In this document: positions 33,064-43,290 of the stretch, in pieces
Layout: every line of letters starts with the position of its first letter
Position numbering within the stretch: the first letter of the stretch is position 1
Translations under genes and position numbers: made by a program
From: Drechslerella dactyloides
Taxonomy: Eukaryota; Ascomycota; Orbiliomycetes; Orbiliales; Orbiliaceae
Assembly: GCA_020064725.1 (NCBI GenBank)
Contig: JAGTWJ010000019.1
Coordinates: 3,720,001-3,784,000, forward strand
Reading direction: 5' to 3'
DNA length: 64,000 nt
The notes under the pieces: model-generated
The model's input: the letters and a program-made list of their open reading frames with translations, nothing else
Databases searched by the model: none
Told to the model about the DNA's origin: nothing

Positions 33064-36000
33064 TTAAACATCAACATTAAAACCCCAAAAGGATACTTCG
33101 CCAGAAGTGTAGCCTAAGGCAATTCTGTTGCCATAGACAGCTGAGGACTCTACATCCTCGGGAATCCAAACCAATGCCTCGCGACCCCGATACAGCCACC
33201 TGGTTCTGTCTTCGAATGCAATGATTTCATGCAGCTGAACCTCGCAATCTAGATCCTCAGCCACGGCGGCGGTTGACCGAAGAGCGAAAGAATGCCCCAC
33301 GGCATTGAGATTTTGGCCATCAGGCGAGAAAGAAAGCCTACAGGTCTGCAGGGGGCTATTTACTGCGATAATTTGAAGAAGAGCCCCGGTAGCTAAGTCC
33401 CACAGTCTAACTTGCGATACCGAACCTTGGCTCGCAGGTCGCAAACCAACTTGTCGAAGTCCCCAGTAGCGCGTGTGCGCTGACGCTAAATATTTGCCGC
33501 TAGGAGATATCGCGATGCCGTATTCGCGAAAATCGGTAGAATCCCTGACTTTTTGTGAAAGTTCTATCGTACGCGACGGCGCTCCTATAGTGTAGTCCCA
33601 TATCACGACTTTGGGGTCGTACAGCAACAAGAAGAATTTGCTGTCAGGAGTGAATGCAATGGCTTCAGCTCTACTAAGACCTTTCATCGCTCCTGATCTT
33701 GTCCCGGCAATGATATCCCAAAGGCAATATATATAACCATGCAAACCTGGGCTCCCCCACACCAGAAACTTCCCATCCGGTGAAAATGTAATTTGTTCAG
33801 GGTTGACGACGAAATACCCGCCGGGGAGCTCCTAGATCCTCAAAGTCTTGTTAGTGGCCGTGTCTCGCAACCAGACCGATAATCGAGCTCCCAGAGTTTG
33901 CAAAACTCGAGCGAAGAGAATTTTACTACCTTTCTCGGGTCTCGCGTCTTTGTCCATTCGTAGCTCAGGTCTAGGATATGCGCTGCCGCCTTTGTAGGAG
34001 TATCAATGTTACACAGTGTGAGTTGGTAAATCCCCGTTATCGCCAGATATTTAGAGTCCGGTGAGAGTGCGACTACCTTATATTCGCCAGGCCTGCCGGG
34101 TGTCAACACTTGCAGTAGCATTTCAGAAACGGTATCCCAGATTCGAACATCTGAGTCTGTCAGTAAAACTAAAAGCGTACCATCGAGAGAGAATTCCATC
34201 GTAAGAATTTTGATTGTACGCTCTTCTGGCGTTGGGATTGATGATCTGGTACCTGCATCCCACAGGCTGACCGTATGATCACTCGATCCTGATGCCAGAA
34301 GCTTACTGTCGGATGATATTGCTGCAGCGGTAATCTCACGAGTGTGCCCTTTATATACCTGCAGCCGCGTTCCAGTGTCCACGTCCCATAAAATGACTCT
34401 AACCGGATTCTCGTCCGACGAAGCAACAAATTTGAAGTTGGGGGAAAGCGCACATATACATGTTTGAGGGGGAGTCTGAGGCTCAATGCAGATTATTGTC
34501 CGCAAGAGCACCCAGTTTGAAGTGTCCCACAGTTGTACCGAATGTCTAGATGAAGCCCCCAGAAGCTTACAATCAGAGGAAAACGCTATAGTCGAATTCC
34601 AACGCTGATTATCGACTCCTTCCAATATCTGCAGCGGTGCCCAAGTGCTGGCATCCCACAGTCTGATTTCGTCACATGTCAATGACGCCATAAATTTACC
34701 GTTGGAAGAAAATGCTACAGCTCGGACTGTATCAGTGTGTCCGTTCAATGATCGTAGCAGCGCCCCTGTCGCCACAGTCCACAACTTAATTGTCTGGTCC
34801 TTTGACACCGATGCCAAAATCTGGCCGTCAAAAGAGAATGCCACGTTACAGGCCTCGCTACGACTATTCTCAGGGCCATGCAACATCGTGTGCAGCGGTG
34901 CGCCATTAACCTCCCATAACCTGATAATACCATTTGCGGATGCTGAAGCCAGTAATTTGCCATTAGGGGAGAACGCGATGGATTGCATATGGTATATGTA
35001 TCCAGGTCCTTCGGGTATCGGGGGCTGCAGTGTCTGTAACAGCACTCCGGTGTTGGTATCCCATAGCTTAATTGTGTCGTCGTATGATGATGCCAGAAGG
35101 TGGTTGTCAGGAGAGAATTGCATAGCCGGGATCGACTCATGATGCCCAAGAAGTGTCAGCAAACAGGCCTCCCACTCATCCTTAACCCTGGGCGGATCGC
35201 GCAATTGCTTTATAATCATTTTCGGATCGAAGATACTTCGGAGAATGCTTTTGGTAGGTAGAAAGATGAGAGCCGAATAATATATCTGCAAAGGAGTATC
35301 GTCGATTAAATACTTATTTCGAAGGACGAATCGCTTTATATCATAAATGAAAGCGGAAATACTCTTGCCGTCCTCATTCTCAGCCTAGATAATACCGTAA
35401 GGTCTTTCGAAACTTTCTTCAAGATGTGATACGGCGCTTACTTACGTCTATAATGGAAGCTAATCCATCAATCGCAGCGAATATTTCAACAAGACACCCT
35501 AACAGGCTCATAGCCTCCAGCCAGTGTAGCAGATGGCCTTGAAGAAACTTATGCGCTTGATCATCTTTGATCAAGAACTGGCCACCTTTTGTAAGGTGGT
35601 ATACCCAATAGAGGCAGGCGTAACGAAGCTCTGATGGTATATGACCTTCAATAAGAGACGTATCAATCTTGGCCCGCGAAATTCCAGGCGATTCAAGACC
35701 GCAAATATCCCTCCTGAGACCATTTATGCCGGACATAAGGTCAATGCAGTTGCGTGCGATCATTTTATACGAACTTTTTTCATCAATCCAAAAACAACTC
35801 TTTCCGTGAAGTGTGGGATCAAGAAGAAAATCGCGGAAAGATAAATAAAATGTTCTGACTGGGGTATGGCAATCATTAGGTACGTTGAGAACAGAGTGCA
35901 AGGATTTTAACCTGCATTCAACTATGGTTACTAAAACAGATAACAGGTTTGTAAGGGATGATATCAACAGCAGGCTCGCAAGATTTACAATCACACCTAC

Positions 36001-38036
36001 TATCAATCGAAATTCTTCGATTAATCGTTCCTTGTCGACAGCATTCTAACGGACAATTAGCTGGTCCAAAATTGGAAGATACATTTGATGGAGCTGTGAT
36101 ACCTGCCAGCCGGTTTGGTATTTGAGAACCATCTTGATTCGCTTGTTGGGATCCCAGGACTTGTCTCCGATAAACCAGCAGAGAGTCGCAGCATAGATGA
36201 ATAGCGGCACCACCATCTCGACCAGTCTTTGGATACTCTCGTCGTCCGGCCAATCGTATGAGAGCTCATGTTCCTCCTGTATTCTAGACATCTCATGCTC
36301 TAAAAATAGCAGTATATCCTGCTTAATGTTCGAAATGTCATGTAGGGTCAGAACTTTGTACGTATTTTCTGGTAATCTTCTGAATGTAGGACGAATGGGA
36401 AGATCTGGCCGGCTTGTTAGAAAGACTTGTACATCTGTATATTTGATATCTTTTAGTTAAGCTAGTTGATATATAATGACTTTGATGTCCTCCTTTTGCT
36501 GGCACTCATTCAAAGCATCTACCAGTAGAACTAGTCTTGCTCTGTAAGGTGTAGGCTTGATTTTGGAAAGAGGTTGTAGAATAAGTTTGTTAAACTGTTC
36601 TTTTAGAGTTTTCCTAGAGATATCAGGATTTTTTTTGATGGCTTTTTGAATACAAGCCGCCATATGTTGGGAATAAGCTGTGAGTTGATAGACAATTGTT
36701 GTTATAAAGAAGTTGTTGTTACTGTGGTTAGCTTCACCTCTCTTAAAGAAGAAGCTAGTTCCTAGTTGATCTTTTATCTACAATAAACTGGCTGTTGTTT
36801 GAGAAATGGTTGACTTCCCTGTCCCTGCCTGTCCAACTAGCCAGAATATATTTCTACCCTGAACATCATCTACCTATTGGGTGATTTCTTCGAGGAGGTC
36901 AGCCCTAGTTCCTGGGAGGCATCCCGGTTCATGCTGGTCTGCAAAACTTCCGAATATTGCTTCACTAGCGAAGGGTATATTCAGTTTGATTTTTGTAGTT
37001 TGATTGCTCTTGCCGCGGTCTGAAATAAAGATATTATCCGAGCTGAGTCAGTGATCGCCAGAAAACAGGTTAACTATATAACAGGTGGGATGATTTTAAT
37101 GAAATTTATCTTACCTGTAGGTGGCAATTTTAGTAGAAGTTCCTTTGCGAATGTTGCAGTGGATAATGCTGCATAAGGTTGCTATATCTTGTTTTTGTGA
37201 CTATCCAAGTAGTTGCAAATGCCTCGAATAACCAACAACAGTATCTCATCCATAAGCCCTGCAGCTTCCATTTCAAAACACAAAACCCCTTTCTCAAGGG
37301 CTAAGTGATCTCTAGTGGTTCTGTGTTTCATAACTTGGTTACCGGATGCAATAAGTCCATAATGGATATACGATTGATTGTGTGCCCGAGGTTTTCTTTT
37401 GACAATTATATCAGAATTGCATTGATCACACGAAAGGTTTTTGGAAGGGTGGTCATAGTGCGCTTGGAAGAGTTGATCGCTATCGTTCGGCGGGCGAAAG
37501 AACTCCTCGGAGATTTGGGGAATATCATTCAGAATGCCGCTCTGCTGTTGCAGCTGTTGCTCTGACTTGAGTTTGGCAATCGCTGTGAGGAATAATTTAG
37601 GTGGCTTGTTGAGGAATCCCGTTTGGACAAAGCGGCCTTCTTGCACTGTTTTCCCAAAATCATATTGCAGAACCCCTCCAGAGCCTGCAACCGGCTCGCT
37701 CACCACTACATCACCCAGCCTAATGTCGCGCTGCGGTAGCACTGGTGCTCCACCAGCAATGCCAACCATCAAGCAAGATTTGATAGATGGAAAACTACGG
37801 CGCATATGGATAACGACGGCCGCGGCAGACGTTACACCATAAATTCCGGATGGAAGACATGCAACAACAACATTAGTGTTGCCAACCCGCCCAAATTCGT
37901 ATACATTGTCATCGGATTCATCTTGTGGCAGCGGCGGATGTCGTTCGTCCAGTATGGCGAGGGCGGCTGTCAATTCCAAAGGCAAGGCACACACCCAACC
38001 TATGGTGTAATCTTCGCTATCGGTCCAGCGATCCAT
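33064..38036 (-). pseudogene. Decayed NLR: PNP_UDP - NACHT - WD40 protein with RIP-like stops
   Basis: Coding blocks are 38036-37115, 37073-35446 and 35384-33064, with introns at 37114-37074 and 35445-35385. The N-terminal nucleoside-phosphorylase-like domain has DYTIGWVCALPLELTAALA, VGIAGGAPV and GVLCFEMEAAGLMDE. The NACHT has the P-loop GQAGTGKST, the Walker B-like LVLLVDALNEC and the sensor FLTSRPDLPIR. About eleven divergent WD40 repeats follow (IKLWDTNTGVLLQTL, LASGSSDHTVSLWD). Seven in-frame stops interrupt it: TAG 37184, TGA 37050, TAG 36876, TAG 36780, TAA 36459, TAG 36048 and TAG 33834. There is one frameshift near 33875-33885. The stops sit where homologues have Gln, Trp or Arg. Intact relatives are fungal STAND receptors in non-self recognition, such as HET-E-like proteins. 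This copy should be non-functional. Confidence 0.88.
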
Positions 38037-39092
38037 CCGGGTTAACTATTACGGAAGGATGTCGTACGGAATGAACCAGCTCCAAGTTTACTGGGCATAT
38101 CTAGGTGGTATCAAGTAGGCCTTTAGCCTCGCGTTCCTGCACGCAGGGCGGCCCCTCTCGCTGGATCGCCTTATCGATAATTACAGATTATGCCCAGCCT
38201 TATGCCCAGCCTTATACCCGGTATGTAGCAAGGATTATCAGTGGGTCCACCTCTGCGAACCAAGAGGCGAGTTTTTGGCCAGTGATTTCTGAATACACAA
38301 GCAGTGAAACTGGGACACTTCTCACATCCCGAGACCGATCACTTCTTTGCAAGACTGGGACGGATTTTGTTGCTTTGAGCAGCTGGAGTTTATAGCTTCA
38401 CTGGAGGAATCTTGGCTTGCAATTGAAAGCTCAAGTTGTTCTACGATAGCTATCGTGTGCGAACAGGATCCAAAATTTTTACATTACAACAGCCACGGAA
38501 AGCCTGCGTTGTAGTTTATACGTTGCCAGAGTCCTCTTACAGGTTTATTATGTCTTCCTTGCAGTTTCCTTGCAGTTTCTTTGCAGAGAACCTGCAACGA
38601 GGACGCTTCTCAACGCGCGGGCCAGAAGTACATTGACATTGAAAAAATTGATCTCCTTTGTCTTCACTTTGTGTAATTGTGTTACACCGAATATCGGTGC
38701 CAGACGCCGCCTCGCTCGCAGTTGTGAATGTTACACCAATCTCCATGATGTCCACACAGCTTGTTTGGTATTGTTGGTACAATGACAATGCCCTAAGACA
38801 CGTCTCTGCGCAAGAAAGTGCTTGTAATAAGGCTCGTCTTATTGCACTAAGTGCAGCGACTCGTTGCTGCGGATTTTCTTTTTGTTAAAGTAAGTACTTA
38901 AGTTTTGTTCTTGTTTTTGCCTTGGAGAAGACCTGTATCTAAGTTACCTCCTGGGCCCGGGTTAAAAGTGGCCCTAATGGGGAGTTTACTATTACTACAC
39001 ACACACACATCCCCTGTTGGATCGCCATCGAAAGAGGTAAAAAAACAAGTACAAACTAAAGCAAGTGTGGAAGATGCAAAAAGAGAATCTCA
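38037..39092. other. Intergenic upstream of the NLR pseudogene
   Basis: No supported gene. It includes the former NLR promoter, a small imperfect repeat (CCCAGCCTTAT twice near 38191-38212) and a short CA run near 39000. Confidence 0.45.
39078..39082 (-). terminator. Pol III terminator of tRNA-Pro
   Basis: A run of five T on the minus strand, 10 nt past the tRNA 3' end. Confidence 0.7.
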
Positions 39093-39183
39093 GGCGGTTA
39101 CCAGGGCTCGAACCTGGGACCTCTCGCATATCGAGCTCGTGGAGCCACCCTAAGCGAGAATTATACCACTAAACCATAACCGC
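39093..39183 (-). tRNA. tRNA-Pro(AGG) with a 19-nt intron
   Basis: Read on the minus strand, the acceptor arms GCGGTTA and TAACCGC pair perfectly over 7 bp. The D arm carries GGTTTAGTGGTA (A box). The anticodon stem CTCGC/GCGAG encloses loop TTAGGGT with anticodon AGG. The T arm is CCAGG-TTCGAGC-CCTGG (B box, GGTTCGAGCC). An intron of about 19 nt interrupts the anticodon loop after position 37, the standard site. The discriminator base is C at 39093. A T5 terminator follows at 39078-39082. The anticodon-arm sequence TTCTCGCTTnGGGTGCGAGAGG is that of fungal tRNA-Pro. Confidence 0.93.
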
Positions 39184-39654
39184 TTGGTTACTCGTTGTTG
39201 TGTGGAAGGGTTGGAAACTGGTATATAAAGTTTCCCCATCAAGTTGCGTCGTCTGTGCAGTCTGCCTGTCTCAATCGGTCTTCAGGAAGGAAGCCTGACT
39301 TATTGGGGTATACCTAGGTAAGTAGCTCGATTTAGGGTTAACAGTACTTGGCAATGACGGAGAGCTATAACATTTCAGTCCGTCTTAAATCTTGCGTTAC
39401 CGCCCGCAGATACCTACTAAATCAGTAAAAGTATATCATGACCATCCAGCTAATCGTCCGCTGTTGTGTAAATTTATATTTATACAGACGAGAGTAAAAG
39501 TGCGTGCAGTTACTATAGCAGAGGCGGGCGAGTAGAGTGAAACATATTATTTATAAACAAATACGGCCGTATACGGTACCATACTATCATCGACCAAGAT
39601 GGATGTTTACAGCGACAATACCGAAGCACTGCGGTCCTGTAGTTGATAAGATAC

Positions 39655-39676
39655 ATATATATATATATATATATAT
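39655..39676. repeat. (AT)n microsatellite
   Basis: About 11 AT units in AT-rich intergenic DNA. Confidence 0.85.
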
Positions 39677-40118
39677 TTGCCAGAGCTTGTACATATTGAT
39701 CGGATGACCCTCGGGAAGATACAGGTCTGTTAGTACGGTTAGCGTTAAGGTATAGTACAGCGTAAAAATTCCCCATCTACGATCAGCTAAGGTTATGTAT
39801 TCTAACATTCTTTGAATAGTAAACCAAGTTGCCATCCAGGCTACAGGCATGTGGCTTCATTGACGAGTCTTGGATTACCAATCGTGCTATAGATCATTAA
39901 GTAATGGGCGAGGCGTAAGAAAATACCAAAGGAAGATGAACGGCTTGAAGTTGATTTTTTTTACAGTAGCGAATAAAAGATTGTAGATTAGTATCGTGCT
40001 GACGCTGGCCTCGCAGCGGTGACAAGGAAAAGTTTGGTTTATGAAGCTAGCAGACTCTATGTCAGTATTTTTTACGTCGATACCCATGCCTATAGGTACT
40101 CCTTCGATATGCTTATTG

Positions 40119-40155
40119 ATATCGACTAGCTATATCGACTAGCTATATCGACTAG
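40119..40155. repeat. 13-bp tandem repeat ATATCGACTAGCT x2.8
   Basis: Two perfect 13-mers and a partial third. Each contains a CTAG core and the near-palindrome ATATCGA. Confidence 0.85.
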
Positions 40156-40466
40156 GATATGTGGACAAAGCCGTCGCTGTCTCGGGCCTATCGAATTGAC
40201 ATCATACCCATAGACCGCACGCACACGCAGAACGAGATATCATTGCAAGCAGTAAGTCAGCCTGGCTACGCTCGAATTCAATAGTTACTACATGCACGCA
40301 CGAGAATAAAACATCGCCAGCACCAGCAATCCCCCAAAGTCGAGCCGCTATAAAATACACAAAAGCACCATCAGACGCCCCATATGCATTCCCCCACAAC
40401 CCAAAACCATGACCGCAAGTCCCCAAATGTACCATCCCATACGAACCATATCAAGACACCCGCCCA

Positions 40467-42041
40467 TTACGCACCCATATTTGACCAAAACCGCGCGAAA
40501 TTCCTCACCCCGGCATGCTGCTCGCCGCCTACGAACAGCGGAAACCCATACCCCCACCCTTCCAACCGCCACTCATCCCACAGACAATCACCCAGCACCA
40601 CGGACTCCGCTGCCGTCCAGTTCTCCGCGACTTTATTCGGCATCAATCCCGCCACGAGACCTAGCACGCCGCCGTTGCCCACCACCGTGCCGGTATCGAC
40701 TTGCTCCAGCAGCTTTGTGCCTCCGAGCACAGCGTTCCCGCCTTTAACCAGTCGTCGTGCCGGCGGGGCGGTGAAGAAGTCGGTGCTCGTGCCGCGGAAG
40801 ACGGACCCCCATACCTCGCGCAGCTGGCTGGCGGTCGTAGTCGCCGCGAGCTTGCGGTCAACTTCGTCGAGTAGGTTCATCCAGTTGATGCCGTAGGGGT
40901 CCAGTCCGCCGGCGAGCTTGTCGATTCGCGCGACGTCGTGCGCGGCGAGCGCGTCGGAGAGGAAGGCGGCGGCGGCCTGGGTGTCGCCGAGGCAGCGGAG
41001 GAAGCGGAGGTGTGTGTGCATGTCGTATGCGGCGGGCGTGTATAGCATGTCGAGGAGGTGTGTGGCGTTGTTGACGCGGAGTTTCGTAGCTACATCTCAT
41101 TCCATTAGCATTGATATTTTCGGGTGGATATAACCGCGATGATAGATGATAGCTGAAGAGGATCGAGATATGGTCTACATACCTTCGCCAATGCCCCTCA
41201 GCAGCCAGTTCTTCCGCTCCCACCAGGCCTCCACGCCTGTCGCCTCCTCAACAATCCGCCGCGGTATCTCCCGGAACAGAACATCCGCTACTGCAGCAGC
41301 CTCCTTCACCTCCCAGAACGTCCACGACCACGTCACCTCGCTGTGAAGATTCCACCGGGCACCGGGGATCTCGGGGATGGAAGCCATAACGCGCGGCTGC
41401 GTGAGCTCCAGCTCGATCTGGCAGCGGTGCTCCGACAGCGCGACCCAGCTGTTGTATACGGCGCGGATGACGCGGCGACGCTCCTCGCGGGTGGGAGGGC
41501 GGTATTGCGAAGGTGGTGGGTGGTGCTTGCGAAGCGTGTAGGTGGTGTAGATGTCGGCAAGATGCTCGGCGCAGCGGTGGAGAGAGAGCATCTGCTGGGC
41601 GGTGTGTGCGTCTAGCTCTTCGGGGAGCGAGATCGTTTCTTGCGCAGGTAGAGGCTGCGGGAGGAAGTGTGATACGAGTTCCTCTTCATCGTCGTCGTCG
41701 TCATCATCATTATTATTATCGTCATCGTCGTCCTCTATGTCGTCGTCGATATCATCTCCGTCGCGTGGCTTCCGGGGTTTCGGCTGCGGGTACAGCTTCA
41801 CGAGCAGGTCGGTGGCAGCCTGTCGACGCGGGTCCAGCAGATGAGCGAGCAGCGCCGCGGGCCGGAGAAAGTTCTCTTTGATCTCCGCCCAGTACAGCCG
41901 GTCGACGATGGTGGAGTCGGCGGCAATGATCGCGCCGGCGCTCAGCGGGAGGGCGGCGCAGAACCTATCGAGGTCAGCCTTGTCGTCAACGGCGCTGAGC
42001 AGCCGGTAGAAGACGTCGTAGGGGAGAGATTCGAGCGTCAT
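40467..42041 (-). CDS. F-box-like protein with an acidic tract, 493 aa
   Basis: Two exons: 42041-41183 and 41089-40467 (1482 nt, 493 aa). The N-terminus MTLESLPYDVFYRLLSAVDD, followed by RFCAALPLSAGAIIAAD, resembles a divergent F-box (LPxDVxxxIL pattern). A run of about 28 Asp/Glu/Asn residues sits near 98-125. The rest is helical with WVALSEHRCQIELEL, WTFWEVKEAAAVADVLF and, after the intron, RVNNATHLLDMLYTP and INWMNLLDEVDRKLAATT. No leucine-rich or WD repeats are seen. If the F-box reading is right, it would be an SCF ubiquitin-ligase adaptor. I give that only moderate weight. An AACG microsatellite abuts the start codon. It is divergent from HSBP1. Confidence 0.75.
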
Positions 42042-42066
42042 CGTTCGTTCGTTCGTTCGTTCGTTC
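42041..42066. repeat. (TCGT)6 microsatellite touching the F-box-like gene start codon
   Basis: On the gene's strand the array reads AACG repeated and runs directly into the ATG at 42041. It therefore forms the end of the 5' leader. Confidence 0.85.
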
Positions 42067-42478
42067 TATCCGTCCGGGATGCTCCAGCTTTGAGAGACGC
42101 GGTGATGCAGGCGGAGATGCACACCGGACCGGAAGGAGGAGGGAGGAATGGCGATGCTGCTCGCCATTGCCGGTGCTGCCGGTTGGCGGTCGATTCGCGT
42201 GGATTTATACGCCAAGCGACGGCCGTCATATCAACCCGCCCCCAAGCTTCAGCTCTCGATAGCCGAGATCCGACTCCTCCTTCTTATCGCATCGATCGCG
42301 ACCCGCCGTCGACGAGGCCGAAATCCTCCGTTGAGACCGGCCAGCTGTGGGGCGCGCATTCTAGTCACGTTGCATTCCGGACGCATCGCCAAAGCCGAGT
42401 ATAAAGCCACTGCATTTCCCACGCTCCTCCACGACGCAGCCGTGATATCATCCTTCCACCAGCCGGACGAACACCACA
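42067..42478. promoter_or_regulatory. Divergent promoter: F-box-like / HSBP1
   Basis: About 410 bp between two divergently transcribed genes. CT-rich stretches before 42479 fit a fungal promoter. No gene is seen. Confidence 0.5.
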
Positions 42479-42894
42479 ATGAAGCCGTTCTCCTCCTCCG
42501 CGACGTCCCTCACGAACGGCCAGCAGGGCTCGTCCATCAGCTCGCGCGCCCCGTCGTCGCACCCGCAGTCCGTCGACGAGGTCATCGCTGATATCAACAC
42601 CGCCATCGACAAGCTGACCGACAAGTTCAACACCGCCTCCCAGGAGTTCTTCGGCCGACGTGCGTCTCCTTCATCATCGTATCCGTGTGATTAGATATAT
42701 GAATGCACATGCTACCCGAGATTGCTGCTAACGTGCAGATGGTACGATATGTAGTCGACGAGATCTCCACGCGCCTCGACACGCTCGAGCAAAACATCCT
42801 CGCCGCGCACACGACCGAGAACGGCGAGGAGGCCGAGAAGAAGGAAGTCGGAAGCGACGTGGCGTCCGCCGCTGCCGCTGAAGCGAAGGAGTAG
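42479..42894 (+). CDS. HSBP1: Heat shock factor-binding protein 1-like coiled-coil protein, 106 aa
   Basis: Two exons: 42479-42659 and 42755-42894 (321 nt, 106 aa). The splice at C|GT...TAG|TC joins FNTASQEFFGR to LDEISTRLDTLEQNIL. This gives the HSBP1 core: heptad coil, KF, FFGRLDE, then RLDxLE. Taking the earlier acceptor (42738) would put the conserved second half out of frame, so 42755 is preferred. The N-terminal 30 residues are Ser-rich and disordered; the C-terminus is Ala/Glu-rich. HSBP1 proteins form short trimeric coiled coils. They are described as regulators of heat shock factor in animals, and as related to WASH-complex assembly. Their role in fungi is less clear. Confidence 0.82.
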
Positions 42895-43290
42895 CTCTAA
42901 TGATCAGATTGGCTTTATATACCATCGGACACCGTGGCGGGGGGGATACCAGGTGAGGGGTAACTTGAGTTCGGGGTCGAAGCGTAAGGGGTCAGCGGCG
43001 GATGAAGCATAGCGTTTGGCGTTTTCAATGTAGTTAGTTAGTATGTGTGTATATCGCGGACCGTGAGCACCTGTGTTACCAGAATCGACTTCTGTTACCT
43101 GGCTGCCGTTCTACAAAACCCAATGCGGCCATATGAATCGTTGTCAAACGAGTACTTCGCAAGAACTTTATATAATTCATGCTTTGGAATTCTACAATCT
43201 GCACCGCTGGCTTATAGGACAAGCTCCCAAATACACTTTTAGATCTCACCATCGCCTCCCACTTCCATATGCATTATCAACCGGTATCGA
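42895..43290. other. Convergent 3' spacer, HSBP1 / PDI
   Basis: About 400 bp with no gene seen. Confidence 0.5.

Larger units (their letters stand above)
39184..40466. other. AT-rich intergenic region with two repeats
   Basis: About 1.3 kb with no supported gene. It holds an (AT)n run (39655-39676) and a 13-bp tandem repeat (40119-40155). The right end is the 3' flank of the F-box-like gene. Confidence 0.5.

Noticed and set aside
42722..42894. HSBP1 exon 2 starting at the earlier AG (42738)
   Set aside because: It puts the conserved coiled-coil sequence out of frame; the acceptor at 42754 joins FFGR to LDEISTRLD as in the family.
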